Origin: Cavia porcellus
Taxonomy: Eukaryota; Chordata; Mammalia; Rodentia; Caviidae
Length of the DNA stretch: 64,000 nt
Reading direction: 5' to 3'
NCBI RefSeq assembly: GCF_034190915.1
Contig: NW_026947486.1
Span: forward strand, 103,025,123 to 103,089,122
Position numbers and translations under genes: made by a program. Below are positions 33,851 through 46,089 of this stretch, piece after piece. Below the pieces are notes generated by a model. That model was given only the letters and a program-made list of their open reading frames with translations, was not told the DNA's origin and made no database searches. Within the stretch, counting starts at the first letter, position 1. Each line of letters begins with the position of its first letter.

Positions 33851-35069
33851 ACTGTGTGAAAGAAAATGGCAGCGGGAAAAGGTTTTTAAAGGGAATAACC
33901 TTGTGAAATTGTAAGTCAATTTCACAGGACTTTGCCTCTAACCTAAAGGTTAGAGGAATATGTAATTACACTGTGAGGCCCTGCAGTTCCTTCAATCATT
34001 AGTAATCATTTGGAATATATGATTTAGTACTCTATTGTATAAAAGTATTAACTATCAAGCAGAATATGGAAGTAATCATCCAAGTCACAATTTTACAAGG
34101 AAGTGATTTATACAAATTTACAGTTTGTAACAGGGCAAAGTCTAGAAGCCAAGTGTGTTTATTCCCAGCTTTGTGTGGTTTCTACTGTGAAGCTCCTTTC
34201 TTTCTCAACTATAGGCAGAGATGACCATGTTCTCAGCTCTTTTCTCTATCTCCTTGCACCCATTTTTCTCTGACAAAGCATCTGAGTCTAAACAAATATG
34301 CTGGGAATTCCATATAATCAGGCCATGTGTCTTGTAGGTATATGGATACACGTATAACTGAAAAGCTTTCTGTGGCCTTGAGCATTTAACTTAGAAGGTA
34401 TTGAAAGAGAGGATTGAGGTGGGTAAAGGTAAAAGTGTTACCTCAGAGAGCAAAAAGCACAAGGGCTGCTGCTGGGTACTAACGCAGGCCTTTTTTCTCC
34501 ACCACAAGTTTGTTGTGCATTTTCCCTGAATTCTAAAATTTTTTCAAGTCTGCTTTATTTTGACTTCTGATGGCACAACCAGGTGATGTTTCTGTAACCT
34601 GGTAGACTCGCCATTGCAGAGCCACTTGCTCTTCTAGCGATGAATAACATTTCTCAGTGCACTCGAAACTCTGATTTCACAAAGTCATTCCTTAGGACTA
34701 AGTGTTCTAACATCATCATTCTAGAGCTATGGTTAGTCCATTATTAAAACTCTTGATTTTTCCTAAAGTTGTCTTCAAAGTGTTCCACTCCATCTGAAGG
34801 CTCATTGGTGTGCTGATAGTTGCTTCTTACAGCCTCATTGGCAAATACCGTTTCCTGCCTCCCGATTCTACTTTCATGATGTCTAAATGTCCTTGTTTGG
34901 CACCTTTGCTAATTACTTGCAATAGTTTAATGTTTCTTACTTTTATTATCTGTAATTTGTTTAGGAAAATGTGTTCCAGGAATAGGGTGAGAGATGTGTT
35001 TTCATCTGTATCAGAAACTATTTAAGCCCATAAAATCAGTAAGTAGGGGAATTCACAGTGCCTGATATT
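33851..35069. other. Unique sequence
   Basis: No supported gene or repeat. The frame at 34810-35025 (71 codons) has no recognisable features. Confidence 0.4.
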
Positions 35070-35630
35070 CCCTACCTTTTATTTAGTGCTTATATGAGCC
35101 AAACACTAGGCTAGGAGTTGAAGTACACTCATAGCTTGCAACCTTAACTTACAGTACCTTGGAATGTAACCTTATTTGGAGATAGGGTCTTTGTACAGAT
35201 AATCAAGATAAAAGGAGATCATTAGAGTGGGCCCTAATATCAATCCTAATGTCTTATATTAAGAGGAAATTGTCAGCATACAACAATACAGACAGAATAT
35301 CTTGTGAACATTTAAAACTCTCTCCACAAGACAAGGGGAGAGCTCTTTCCCTCATCATCCTCCGAAAAAGCCATCCTTGCCGACAATGTCATTTAATACT
35401 TCTGACCTTCAGCCCTGTGAGACAATATATTTGTGCTGCTTAAGCTTCCCTTGTACCCAGCTTGTACTACCTCGTTATGACAGTCCAAGCAAGCTAAACA
35501 AGGGGTACTATTATTATTCTTATTCCACAGATGAGTAAATTGAGGAACAGAAATGTGAGACATGCAAGGTCACAAACTGACTAGGGCTAAGCTGTGATTT
35601 GAACCCATTTCATTCTGACCTCATACTTGC
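35070..35630 (+). repeat. MIR split by an MLT1-like LTR
   Basis: The left part (35078-35145, tagtgcttatatgagccaaa) and right part (35495-35630, cagatgagtaaattgaggaac...ggtcacaaactgactaggg) form one MIR in the right order. The LTR sits between them. Confidence 0.65.
35146..35494 (+). repeat. MLT1-like solo LTR (ERVL-MaLR)
   Basis: Characteristic blocks are seen in order: ccttatttggagatagggtc, attagagtgggccctaatat, a cagccctgtgagacaatata-like 3' region and a final tgctgcttaag. No internal retroviral sequence is attached. It is an old fixed copy. Confidence 0.75.
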
Positions 35631-37339
35631 TCTCTATTTTCACGTTACCTACCTTGCCTAGGATCTCAGTCCACAAAAGATTGGGCTTATTATTGTACTG
35701 ACCCCAAGGAGTTCAACCGCCGTGGAAACTTAACCCCTTATGTTTAGAACTTCACACCAATTCAACAGTCATTGGAAACCATCTTAAAATGCCTTTTGCT
35801 TTTAAGAACTCTCTCTTATTTTTGGAAGGCAGGAAAAAAGTATCTGGGAGATAGATGCACATATTATTGCATATGGTTGAATGTTGTTCTGAAGAACCCA
35901 GACAGTCTTTTTTCATCTACCTGTCAAGCCAATACTGCCCGACAAATTGGGTTCTTGTCATTGTTGTTCCCTGCAACATGGAGCTTTGGGACGCAGTTAG
36001 TCATTTGCTGAGCTACTGCCTGAGACTGGTGAGGCCAGCACAATCTGATTTCCTTCCTTCTGTTCCCATTGAAAAGGCAGAAGCAGCACTAAATCACTTG
36101 TATTCCACATGCTTAACCGCCGTTTTAAGTTATTTCCTGTGCAACAGTTGGGTCTAAATTTACTTGATGTGGATACAAGGTTCTCTGTGGAAACATATTG
36201 AGTTTATTAGCAACTCTCCCAGGGTAGGACAAGTTTGGATTATGTAGCAAAACATTTCAAAACAAGTACTATGTGCTAATGATTTATATAAATGTGATGA
36301 TTAGATAAAAGGCGCTTTTGGATTTATACTTGAAGATGCTAATTAATTTCACATTAACAAGTCAAAATATTGGTCTCGTGTGGACTCAGGCACTTTGGAA
36401 ATGCTTCTTTTGTTTCAATATCATTAATTAAATTCACACACTTTGCTGATACCAAACGGCTACCTTAAAATGCAGACAGTAAAAGTTGAAGCTTTGAACA
36501 GCACTTCTGAGTGCATTTCCACAGAGCTCAGTGAATTAGAACAGTTTTTCCTTTCAAGGAGCTAATTGCCCAAAATTTTCAGAATTTCATGGCAGATAGT
36601 GAACAGTTGATTTTTTCCTCAACAAATTCAACCCAAATGATGCATGCTTTTACTTAACTGCTACAGGCTCAACTGCAGTTTTAAATTATTCTCAATGCTG
36701 AGGCAATAAAGTATTTCAGTAAATATGTCTCAGAGGAGAAGTTAGGAAGAAATTGAACAAGGATTCCCAGTAGCCACTGTTCAGGTCATTGTTTGGAACC
36801 ACAAGGCACATGTGAAAGAATTATGATCTGCTGTTTGCAGTGTTTTTCAGAGTTAGGAGTTTATAAATATCTGCAGTGTCTGAAGAAAGATTCCAACCAG
36901 AAGATGAGTAAACCCTGTGGGAGTGCTTCATTTGAAGACTAAATATCTGCAACCATATCTTGTCAACAAAACTACATTTCTCTCTGTTACTGTGTTGGTT
37001 TCATTTATGACTGTTTCCAAATGGAAATCTAGGGAGAAAAAGGCACATTGCACGGTGGCTTCAAGGTGGTGGTGTCTTGGTAACAGGAGGGAGTTTGATT
37101 TCTGACACCCCTTCTCTTCTCCTTTGCTGAAGTCAGGAATTGCAAATGGCTAAAAGGGATTTACACATTTTGCTCAGCTTGACAGGGTAATCCTAGCTTT
37201 AGGATGCTAAGATGGAGAATTAAATTTGCTGCAGTAGACACTGATCTAGTGATGACACTGTGCAAAGGTCTGTGCTCAGTGCTGGCAAAGGGCTAGGAAG
37301 ATGACAAAGATAAAGGGATAAGAATGGGATCTACCCCCC
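35631..37339. other. Long unique interval
   Basis: There is no recognised repeat across most of this 1.7 kb and no convincing exon; the 100-codon frame at 35855-36157 has no domain I know. The part 36270-36640 has several TAATTA/ATTAA-type motifs and low repeat content, which would suit a conserved non-coding element, though I cannot test conservation. Confidence 0.35.
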
Positions 37340-37500
37340 TGCAGCAATAGCTAACATTTATTGAATGCATCCTATGCACCTGGCACTGTTTTAAGTTCTT
37401 CAAAAGCCATTATCGAATCCAGTGAACCTGTAAATAGGTACCATTTGGGTTCCCATTATATATACTGAGGGAACTGGGATTTGGATGTTCAGTAGCTACT
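37340..37500 (+). repeat. MIR fragment
   Basis: The stretch agctaacatttattgaatgc then cctggcactgttttaagttc is the MIR core; a short diverged tail follows. Confidence 0.75.
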
Positions 37501-37868
37501 GGTCCTTCTCATACTTTCTCTCTCATCTCCCTGAGCACCAAATGCTGGAGTGCTTCAGACTTAGTTTCGGCAGCCTTCTTAGTCTACACTCATTCCCTTG
37601 GTGATCTCATTTAGTTTCTTGTCTTTAGACACCACCCAATTGTCTAGAAATCACTTCAGACAATGGGTCCTAAACAGAGTTCCCAATCTCCCTTGTCCCC
37701 CTAAAATGTTCCTTCTCTTGTCTTTCCAGTCTGAATTGATAGGATTTCACTTTTCCTGTTCTTAGACCAACTGTACTTTTCCCACGTTTTTCAAAAATAT
37801 ATCTATAATCTGATTATTCCCCATCCCCAAGGATACTTATATTGCATGAATGACTATCATAGTTTATT

Positions 37869-38470
37869 AGTTGGTGTCACAGCTTCCTCTATTGGACCTT
37901 ATTGCTATATAATAAATCACCATGAACTTAGTAGCTTAACATAGCACTCATATGTTACTTTACAGTTCCATACATCAGAAGTCCAGAATGGTAAGGTGAG
38001 TTTTCTGCTTAGGGTTTCTCAAAGCTGAAGTCAAGGTGTCACTACGCTGTCCCATTACCTGGAATCACCAGGGAAGAATCCCTTTCCAAGTTCATGTGGG
38101 TTATTGGCAGAATCCAGAGGCTTGGGGCAGCAGGTCTGAGGTCACATTTTCTTGCTGGTTGCTCCAAGGTCAGGGATCACTCCTGGTTCTCAAAGGCCAC
38201 ACCTATTTCTTCTCATGTGGTCCTTTCCGGCTTCACAGGCAGCAATGGCACGCATTCTTCTTCTGCTTCCAATCACTCCTGTGTCTTCTTCTGCTACTAG
38301 TTGGAGAAAATCCTTTGTTTTGAAAGATCTCACTCAGTAGCGTCAGGCTTACCTGGATCATCTCTAGATTTTAAGGTCAACTGACTTGGGGCTTTAGTAT
38401 CATCTGTAAAATCTCTCCAGGGCTGTGCCGAGATTAGCATTTGATTGAATAACCAAGAGACAGAAATACT
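37869..38470 (-). repeat. MLT1-like LTR, antisense
   Basis: The antisense pattern is ataataaatcaccatgaact, then ttacagttccatacatcaga and agtccagaatgg, then a downstream region with ggggctttagtatcatctgt and gattgaataacc. This fits an old ERVL-type LTR. No retroviral genes accompany it. Confidence 0.6.
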
Positions 38471-38499
38471 TTTTTCACTCAGCAGCCAGCATGATCCTG

Positions 38500-39090
38500 T
38501 TTCAGAGCAAGCCAGTTCCTATAATTTGTCTACTCACAATCCTCCAGAGAATCCTCATGTCACTTACAGTAAAAGCCAAAGTCCCTATCATATTTCACAA
38601 GGCCCCTCATAAGCTAGTCTTCCTTTCACACTGACTTCATCTCTTACTCTGTCCCTCTCACCCTCCTCTTCACTTACTTACTGTCTCTCCAGCCTTTCTT
38701 GAATGTTTCAAGCACAGTCTTACATCTGGGCTTTTGTACATGTTGTCCTGTTGGACGGGGATGACTTTCCCCATGATAACTCCAGGACTGGCTCCATTGA
38801 AAGTCCCATTCATTCGACACCTTCTTGGTAAGGCCTGCTACAATGACTCTACCTGATATATCCAACCCCATGATCCCTAACTTCACTTTCCTCAAGATCA
38901 TTTTTAATTATCTAAAATAAAATATGTAAATATATGAAATATATTTTACCCCCTTTTCTCATTTATTTTCTGTATTCTTCTTAGACTGTAAGCTTCACAA
39001 GGAAATATTTATTGCTATATCCCCAACACCTACAAATGTTTGGAATTCAGCAGAGACTCAATAAATATGTTAAATGAATACATGTTTGAG
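38500..39090 (+). repeat. L2 LINE 3' end
   Basis: The order gtaaaagccaaagtccctat, cacaaggcccctcataagct, cttttgtacatgttgtcctg, ggtaaggcctgctacaatga, agactgtaagcttcacaagg and finally gactcaataaatatgttaaa is the L2 ORF2 end and 3'UTR. No intact frame remains. Confidence 0.8.
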
Positions 39091-39214
39091 CTTCTCAAAT
39101 TCATATCAACTATAGATACAATTGGAATTTGACCATAAAGTGTATACTACCTCCTTTGATCTTAGAATCTACTTGTAAAGACAAGAATATACTACAATGA
39201 TAGGACTATGATGG

Positions 39215-40629
39215 TGTTTTAGTTACTTTACTTTCGTTGCTGAGACAAAATACCCAACACCCAAAATTAAGGAAGGAAAGGTTTATTTAGCTTACAGTTA
39301 TTTAACACACAGTTAGAGGTTTCAGTCCATAATCACCTGGCTCCAAAACAGGTTGGCATGGCAGAGGGATAACAGTTCAAGGTGACAGAATTTGTAGCAC
39401 AATCATCTTAGCTATCTTAAGTGTATATATACAAATTTAGGTATATTAGTTCTTGGAACAAAACAGTTAACATTCATAGGATTGGAACAATTTTGCATGT
39501 TTGTGTCTGGTGATCTGAGGAACTCTTTTGAAGATCACTATGTAAAAGAACAACCTTAGTTATGTTCCTACCACCTTATTTTGAAGGCCTGTGTCATCAT
39601 TGTTTGGGGCTCTTTGCTATAGTTATTTATTTGTCTTTTTTGTTTTTTGTTTTTCTAATAATTTGCTTTGTTTTACTTTGTTTTTCCCTCTAATACACAA
39701 AGGATAGATGTACATGTAGAGACTTATGCATGCCTAAAACTTCTTATAAACATTTTAAGAGAATTGATTGTATTATGCATGATGAAATGAATAGCTACTT
39801 TGAAGAAAAAGAGACATTATATTATGCATTGCTATTTTCCTATCATCATGCTGTGAAGTAAAATAATGCTTTTAGTCTTTGTTTAGAATAGTTTTAGTCT
39901 GTTTTGTATTATTTAATTTCAACATACATGAAGGTATGGACAGCTATTTTGAAGAGAACAAGAGACATTATGGTAGCCATTGTCATTATGGTAGCCATTG
40001 TTGATTTTCCTATTGTCTGGTTTGGAAGGACTGTAATGCCTACATTATTCTGTTTTGATCAGTTTTATACCATTTTGTTTTGTATGAGTTCACTGTGTGT
40101 GAAGATATAGATAAGTATTTAGAAGAAAACAAGAGACACTATGGTAGCCACTGTTGATCTCTTGTCATCTTGCTTTGAAATTTGTGTCACATTGTTTTTT
40201 TTCTGATCTTCTTTGTTGTTATGTTTTGTTTTACTCTCTTTAAAATTAAAAAGAAAAACAGTTCAAGGTGACAGAAAACAGCAAAAACAACAAGAGTAAA
40301 GTGGGGAGAGAGTCAAGCCTCTTTTCCTTCTTTATATTGTATGTAGGCTACATGCCCTAGGGTGGGTCCTTTACACCCCACACCATCTCCCTGCCCTCCT
40401 CTTGCAAAGGGTGAGGATGTTTACAAAATGAAGACCCTGGCCCCCTTCTGAGTCATTTAGTTAAACTTCTGAACTTTTCAAGTTGGTTTAATCAATCAAA
40501 CATTACAACATCCTGGAGCATAAACAGCCACCCCAGGAGGTGTCCTCTATACCCTAGGATGTAGAACTGGTGAGTTACTTAGTTAAACTTAGAAATTTTT
40601 CAAGTTGATACAATGTATCAGCCATTGCA
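39215..40629 (-). repeat. LTR-like repeat (copy 1), interrupted by L1 insertion
   Basis: Left part 39215-39390 and right part 40277-40629 form one element once the L1 piece is removed. Its antisense hallmarks are gacaaaatacccaacaccca near the start and caagttgatacaatgtatca near the end, giving TG...CA-type ends. It is homologous to 55407-55792 plus 61858-61960 and, over the first half, to 47774-48102. It is probably an ERVL-MaLR-type LTR, but I cannot exclude another class. Both this copy and the 55.4-kb copy contain an internal partial duplication (the gagttacttagttaaactt block). Confidence 0.5.
39391..40256 (+). mobile_element. L1-type 3'UTR insertion with perfect 20-base TSD
   Basis: Identical 20-base repeats lie at 39371-39390 and 40257-40276. 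The 866-base insert has no ORF. It contains several diverged units of about 150 bases, each with a (tat)ggacagctattttgaag, a gagacattatggtagccat and a T/G-rich block, and ends in ttaaaattaaaaagaaaaa. The part near 39690-39860 matches 183-1020 (copy A) in sense orientation, tying this family to the ORF1-only LINEs. Confidence 0.88.
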
Positions 40630-40649
40630 AAACAAAATTTAAAGGGAAA

Positions 40650-41200
40650 TGCCATGCAGGTGGTGTCTGCCAAAGGTTCTAGAATTTACAGCAATAGAGA
40701 AGTCATTTCTGACTGACAGACTACTAGTATTCTGATAATACAGAAGAGAAGACACAGAGACATAAAAAAAGGCAATGTGAAGACCAAGGCAGAGACTAAG
40801 GAAGCCACAGGCCAAGGAAAGTCAAGGGATAGCAGAATCTGGAGCAGAGTCTCCTTTAGCACAGCCTGTGTGTGACGCTGCCACCACTTTGCTTTAAAAC
40901 TTCTTACCTGTAATGGTAGAGAATCAGGTTCTTCTATTTACACCTTGGCACTTGGTTATGAGAGTCAAAGGAAACTAAGGAATGATGCTTGAGGAATGGG
41001 TGGGGTTGCTGTGGATTCTTTGCTGCCCTCTCCTAGTCTTGTTAGGGCTGAAGGATGTGTTCCTACAGCTGCTGGGACTCTGCTGGATGCCAGTACTCAG
41101 CAGGCAGCCAATTTTAGGAATTGCCTTTGCAGAGGAAGGGGCCTTGTCTAAATACAAGTTTCTTTCCTTATATAGCTTGCCATCAGTGACTGGTTAACAT
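40650..41200. other. Unique sequence
   Basis: No supported feature. A plus-strand frame at 40982-41197 encodes a hydrophobic N-terminus that could mimic a signal peptide, but nothing else supports a gene. Confidence 0.35.
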
Positions 41201-41207
41201 GTGAGTG

Positions 41208-41800
41208 TGTTAGTTATTTATTAATTGACACATAACAATTCCTCACACACTTTGTGATTTGAAGCAGCACATATGAATGATCTCAATTTCTGTGGATCAG
41301 GAGTCTAAGCACAGCACGTATGAGGTCTCTGTTTAGTGTCTTAGAAGATCATATTCAAGGTGTCAACTTGGTTTCATTCTCACCTAGAGGCTCGATTGGG
41401 GAATACTTCACTTCTGAACCCAGGTTGTAGGCAGAATGCATTCCCTTGCTCTTTCAGGAGCTGAGGTTCCTGGCTTCTAGATTCCTTGCTGATTGATGAT
41501 TGGATGCTGCCATTAGCTGCTGGAAACCAACTATAATTCCTTGCCACATTGACTTTCTGGATATGGCTCTTTGTAAAACCATCAATGAGCATCTCTTGAA
41601 TGACTGTGACAGCAAGATTGAGTCTTATATACCAACACAATCACGGAAGTTACATCTTCTCACCTTTGCTGTAGTCTGTGCACCAGAAGCAATTCACCAG
41701 ACTTGAGTCTTGGTGTCCACTTGCTACAGTGGTGTAAAGGCCTTATCTCCTTGTCCCAACTCTTTACAATACTGATCGGCTATCCCAGGTGCATTCAGTG
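41208..41800 (-). repeat. Old LTR or MaLR-like repeat, antisense
   Basis: Recognisable blocks are caatttctgtggatcaggag near 41284, gaggctcgattggggaatac near 41388, ccttgccacattgactttct near 41538 and aatcacggaagttacatctt near 41639. The order fits an ancient LTR-type repeat; its exact family is not assigned. Confidence 0.5.
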
Positions 41801-42249
41801 TACACACCCTTATAAAGGACTTGCATCTCAGAACTGAGGGAGCCAGGATGTTCTTAGGTAGCGCTGAGTAGTATTCCAGGAAACGAGACAGATGAAAACA
41901 CTGAATGAAAGCGTGGGTGAAGGAATGATTATGTATCCAATTAGAGTGAGTTTAGGGGAGCTCTGCAGAGTGGAAATCCCTGATGGTGGCAGTGCATAGA
42001 GGTCCTGACATCTTGGTAGGGACTTAGCCATTATTTATAAGGTGGTGGGGAGTTTTGAAAGGTTTTGAGCAAGAGATGTTAGCACTAGGATTTATGACAG
42101 TGGTTCTGGAAATGAACTGTTTAAAGTCCCTTAAGAAGGCCTTATATGAGTTAACAGAATAATCTAGTAAAACTGCAAAGTGGCTCTCAGGGTAGCTTCT
42201 CTCATGCCTGTAGGCCCAGGGTTTCCTTTGCTAGGGACACAATGAAGTT

Positions 42250-42690
42250 TATGGCTTTAAATGTGTCCCTCTTCCAGATTCATATGTTGAATTTCTAACT
42301 TCTAGCACCTCAGCACATGACTTGATTTGGAGTCAGGGTCTTCATGTAGAGAAAACCAAAATGAAATGCTGGATTAAGTTGCACCTTAGTCAAGTATGGC
42401 TAGTGAATAAAATGGAAAAATTAGACACAGAGAGATGCATGCCTAGGAAGAAAGCCATGTGAAGGTGATGGTAGAAACTGAAGTGTTGTCGTGGGATCAA
42501 CAGGCACCAAACTGCCAGCAAACCACCAGAAGCCAGGCAGGAGGCATGGCATTGGTTTTCCTCATAAACTTCAGAAGACGCTAACTCTGTAGGCATTGTG
42601 ATTTCAGACTTTCAGTCTTCACAATGAGACAATGAATTTCCATGATTTAAGCCATGCAGTTGGTGGCACTTTCTCTCCAGCCTCCTGGCT
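42250..42690 (+). repeat. MLT1-like solo LTR
   Basis: The sense order is cagattcatatgttgaatttc, ttgatttggagtcagggtct, a gacacagagagatgcatgcc block, and ggacc-like decay to gagacaatgaatttccatga and ttaagccatgcag. No internal retroviral sequence is seen. Confidence 0.7.
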
Positions 42691-43179
42691 TTGAGCTGTG
42701 TGAGGAAGGGATCACATCTGTTATTACTGTTATCAGTCAGGGTGCTCCTGGCTTTAAGCCACAGGCATCCTCACTGAAAGTGTTAGACTAATAATGAAAT
42801 TAGGTATTGCACACCAAGTAAAGGGAGAGCTGTCTGAGGATGCCACTCAATAGTGTGACAATATCAGGGCTCCAGATTAGATTAGAAATTCTGGACCACT
42901 GAGATGACCTTAGGCAGAGAGATCCATGAAAGCTAGAATTAATTTCCTGTTTGTATTTATGCTGCCTGGTGTTTAGTTGTTTGAGGTCCTATCCCTGGAG
43001 AATAGGTGGCTTATTGGGCTCCTACCTCTGCTAGCTTTTTTCTCTCTAGCATTGTCAGAATCCTGCTCAGACTTGAAGTCTCTTCTGTATTGTCAAAAGC
43101 CTCACAGACGAAAGTGAACCAAATTTCTCTGGCCTTTCTGATCCCATCTTCCATCTAGGTATGATAACTCTGCATTCTT

Positions 43180-43535
43180 TTATTCCATCCTCAATAATTA
43201 TAGGAATGTATTCCCTTAAAATATAATTTTTCTGTATAAATAAGGTCCAAAATGTTAACTCAGTATTGTGAAATAGGAATAAAATGTTCAAGTGAGGAGG
43301 GGCACAAAGGAGAGGGGACTGGAAGGAAAAAAGGGCAAAGTAAAACAAAATGAGAAAAGAAGGAAAACATAGAAACAAAGCTTCTGTAAATGGGAAGGGG
43401 AGGAGAGGCTGAAGGGAGGATAGGAGAAGGGGAAAAAAAGAGTCAGGCTATATCATATACAGGTCCAAATTCTCTTTGATGAATGTGAGTACTATGTATG
43501 TCTAAAATGTCCCAATAAAGTCTGATCAGAAAAAA
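43180..43535 (+). repeat. L1 3'UTR fragment, second subfamily
   Basis: A purine-rich block (gaggaggggcacaaaggaga...ggaaaaaaagagtcagg) leads to gtctaaaatgtcccaataaa and an A-rich end near 43540. It matches 28915-29170 in opposite orientation. Confidence 0.65.
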
Positions 43536-43799
43536 AATAAAGTTTTTCTTAGTTTTCTTTAGGAGGAGTGTAAGTCTGATTTGTGTCATCTTCAAGGATG
43601 AGAAATAGAACTCTGACTTTTCAAGTTTTATCTCTAAAACTAAAGCTGTTGAAACTACCTATGTAATTTCCCTCTCTTTCTTATAAGGAAACCATCAATT
43701 TAACTTGGGTTTTTATTTGTACATTTCATATTTGATACATTGGTGTATATCTTTAAGCAACGCATAGTATTGTTTATACATATTTAAAATTTAAAAACC

Positions 43800-44030
43800 A
43801 TGGCGATGTTTTATATATCTTTAAAATTTAAAATCAGGTTATTTTATGTGTGTTTTACAAATTTCTTTTTCCGTTCAATATGTCTTCAAGATTAGTCATT
43901 TTGATGTGCTAGTGGCTTAGTACATTAATTTTAATTGCTGCATAGTATTTATTATATGACTGTGTCACAATTTTCTTACTCATTCTCCTGGTGACGGACA
44001 GTGGGGCTGTTTGTGTTTTTAAATGTGCAG
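43800..44030 (-). repeat. Old L1M fragment
   Basis: Diverged antisense L1 motifs are present, including ttgctgcatagtatttatta and a following ctcctggtgacggacag-like block. Confidence 0.45.
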
Positions 44031-44620
44031 CCTAATGAAATAAATTGATTCAGGTAGCAATAACTCTTTCCAGGGTGTTTATTTAACCTTAATATTTATA
44101 TCTGACTCAACAAAGATGAGAAAGCAGTGCCTTTTAGGCACAGAAAAGGCTGAGATGAAAGTTTAATGCTTGAAAAGTTTCCAAAGGAAATTTAAAATTC
44201 TTAGTTGATAAATGAGGACCAGACCTTGATTTTTGAAAAAAAATATGTGATCAAAATTGTTGAGGGACGAGAGGTCCTATCCTTATTCAAGGATGTCTGT
44301 CTGCATAAGAGTAGACATGATGTTGGACAGGGCAGAAGACACAGCTGGTCACATGGTAGTGGTACTGGACCTCCTAGGGCTTACTATGCAGAAGGCTTTG
44401 CGTACTGCAGCATGGACAGACCCTGGGCTCGGACTTTTTTCTGCCACATGCAAGCTGGGCCATTGTAGCTAAATCCTCTTATCTCAGTTTCCTTATCAAT
44501 ATGAGTGTTTTGAAATCTTTAAAAAGACTTGCTCCTTTTAATAAACTTTGAAATGGTATGCAACCTTTCATGCTACATTATTATATTTTTGCTTTTCCCC
44601 TAACACTTTTTTCTTTTTAG

Positions 44621-44762
44621 CTTTTTGAGACAGTATCTCACTATGTAGTTCAGCTGGGCTTGAACTCACTATGTAGCTCAGGTTGGCTTCGAACCCATAG
44701 CAATCCTTCTGTTTCAGCCTCCTGAGTGCCAGGATTACAGGTATGCACCACTACACCTGGAG
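44621..44762 (-). mobile_element. B1-like (7SL-derived) SINE
   Basis: Antisense B1: tttttgagacagtatctcac, then two copies of a cactatgtag(t/c)tcag... block (about 44640 and 44667), then cctcctgagtgccaggatta and aggtatgcaccactacacc. The internal ~27-29-base duplication is typical of rodent B1, supporting the rodent call. Confidence 0.88.
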
Positions 44763-45049
44763 ACTCTAAAACTTTATTATGAAAAAGTTCAAACATACAG
44801 TAAAGTTGGAAGAAAGTTATAGGAACCAACCACATACCTACATTTTGCTGTTTTTGCTTTCTTACACATTGGTCCCGCTCTCTTTCCATTTATCAGTCAT
44901 TCTTAGGTTATCAGATGAACCAAAAAGTATGCTGCAGATATGTTTATACTTTACTTTTAAGCCCATCAGAATAAATATTATTAACTTCAGTATGTTTCTT
45001 TCTATTGATTAGTGCTTGTATGCAGTGATAAGTGACAATCTTAATCCTA

Positions 45050-45688
45050 CTGTTCTATGAGATTTAATTAACATACACACCATATAGCCCAAATTCCTAT
45101 CAAGATATAGAGCACTGCAACATCCAAGAAAATTTTCTCTTGCTCCTTTCCATCTGGTTCCTGCCTTCACTCACCTCCTACAAGCAACCATTACTCTGAT
45201 TTTTCTACCACAGATTAGTTTGTTTTAAAGGCTTTTACTTGAAAATAATTTCAAACTTATGAAAACAGTGATACTCACAAAGCCTATCCAGATATGCTTC
45301 AGCTAGATCAACCTTTCATTAGCACTTAATTTATTTGATTTGGCATTTACTTTCCTGCTGTGTATGGAGATTATTTTCTGAATCATTTGAGACTGAGTAA
45401 CATGCAGCCATAGATTAGTTTTGCCGGTTCTAGAGCTTCATAGGAATAGAATCACACAGCATGACTTCCCTTTTTAAATTTTTATGAAAGTAATAGATTC
45501 ATGTACTTAAAAAATCAATAGTAGTACTGGAAAGTTTTTAATGAAAACAGCAGTCGCATTTAACCGTTTTCACTCATCTGTACTGCCCCTGAGACATACT
45601 CTTTTAACTCTTAGCCTTGTGGTAGTTACTTCCTTATTCCTAAAATAGACTTGCACTGTTTTTGCTTAGACATTTTTTGTTTTGACAT
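45050..45688 (-). repeat. Old L1M 3'UTR fragment
   Basis: Antisense L1M motifs are seen: tgagatttaattaacataca, ttcctatcaagatatagagc and a caagcaaccattactctgat block, followed by diverged material. Confidence 0.55.
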
Positions 45689-46084
45689 TGTTATGGTTTG
45701 GTTTGGGTCTCAAATATGTTTAAAGGCCATGTGCTAAAGATTTGCTTGCCAGTCTGTGGCACTATTGGGAGGTCGTGCAACAGTAGGAGGTGGTATCTAA
45801 TGGGAAAAGGTAATTTGGGGCTGTGCCCTTGAAGGAAATACTTGGGCCTCTCTGTCTCTGTCTCTCTGTCTCTCTCTCCTTGCTTCCTGGCTGCCATGAG
45901 GTGAGCCACTTTGCTCCACCACACACTACCCAGCATGATGTTCTGTCTCAGCACAGGCTTCAAGACAATGGAGCCAACCAACCATGGATGGAAGTCTCTG
46001 AATCCTGAACCAAAATAATTCTTTTTCCTTTAAAGTTGATTATTTCAATTATTTTGTCACAGCGATAGAAAGTTGACTAATACA
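45689..46084 (+). repeat. MaLR-type solo LTR, nearly complete
   Basis: The element starts TGTTATGGTTTGG and ends CTAATACA, giving proper TG...CA ends over 396 bases. A 5-base TSD with one mismatch (gacat at 45684-45688, aacat at 46085-46089) flanks it, as expected for ERVL-MaLR LTRs. An AATAAT-type A-rich 3' portion is visible near 46010. It contains a CT-rich run (45850-45880). No retroviral genes. Confidence 0.75.
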
Positions 46085-46089
46085 AACAT

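Noticed and set aside
45689..46084. Complete endogenous retrovirus
   Set aside because: Only a solo LTR of 396 bases with a 5-base TSD is present; no internal coding sequence is attached.
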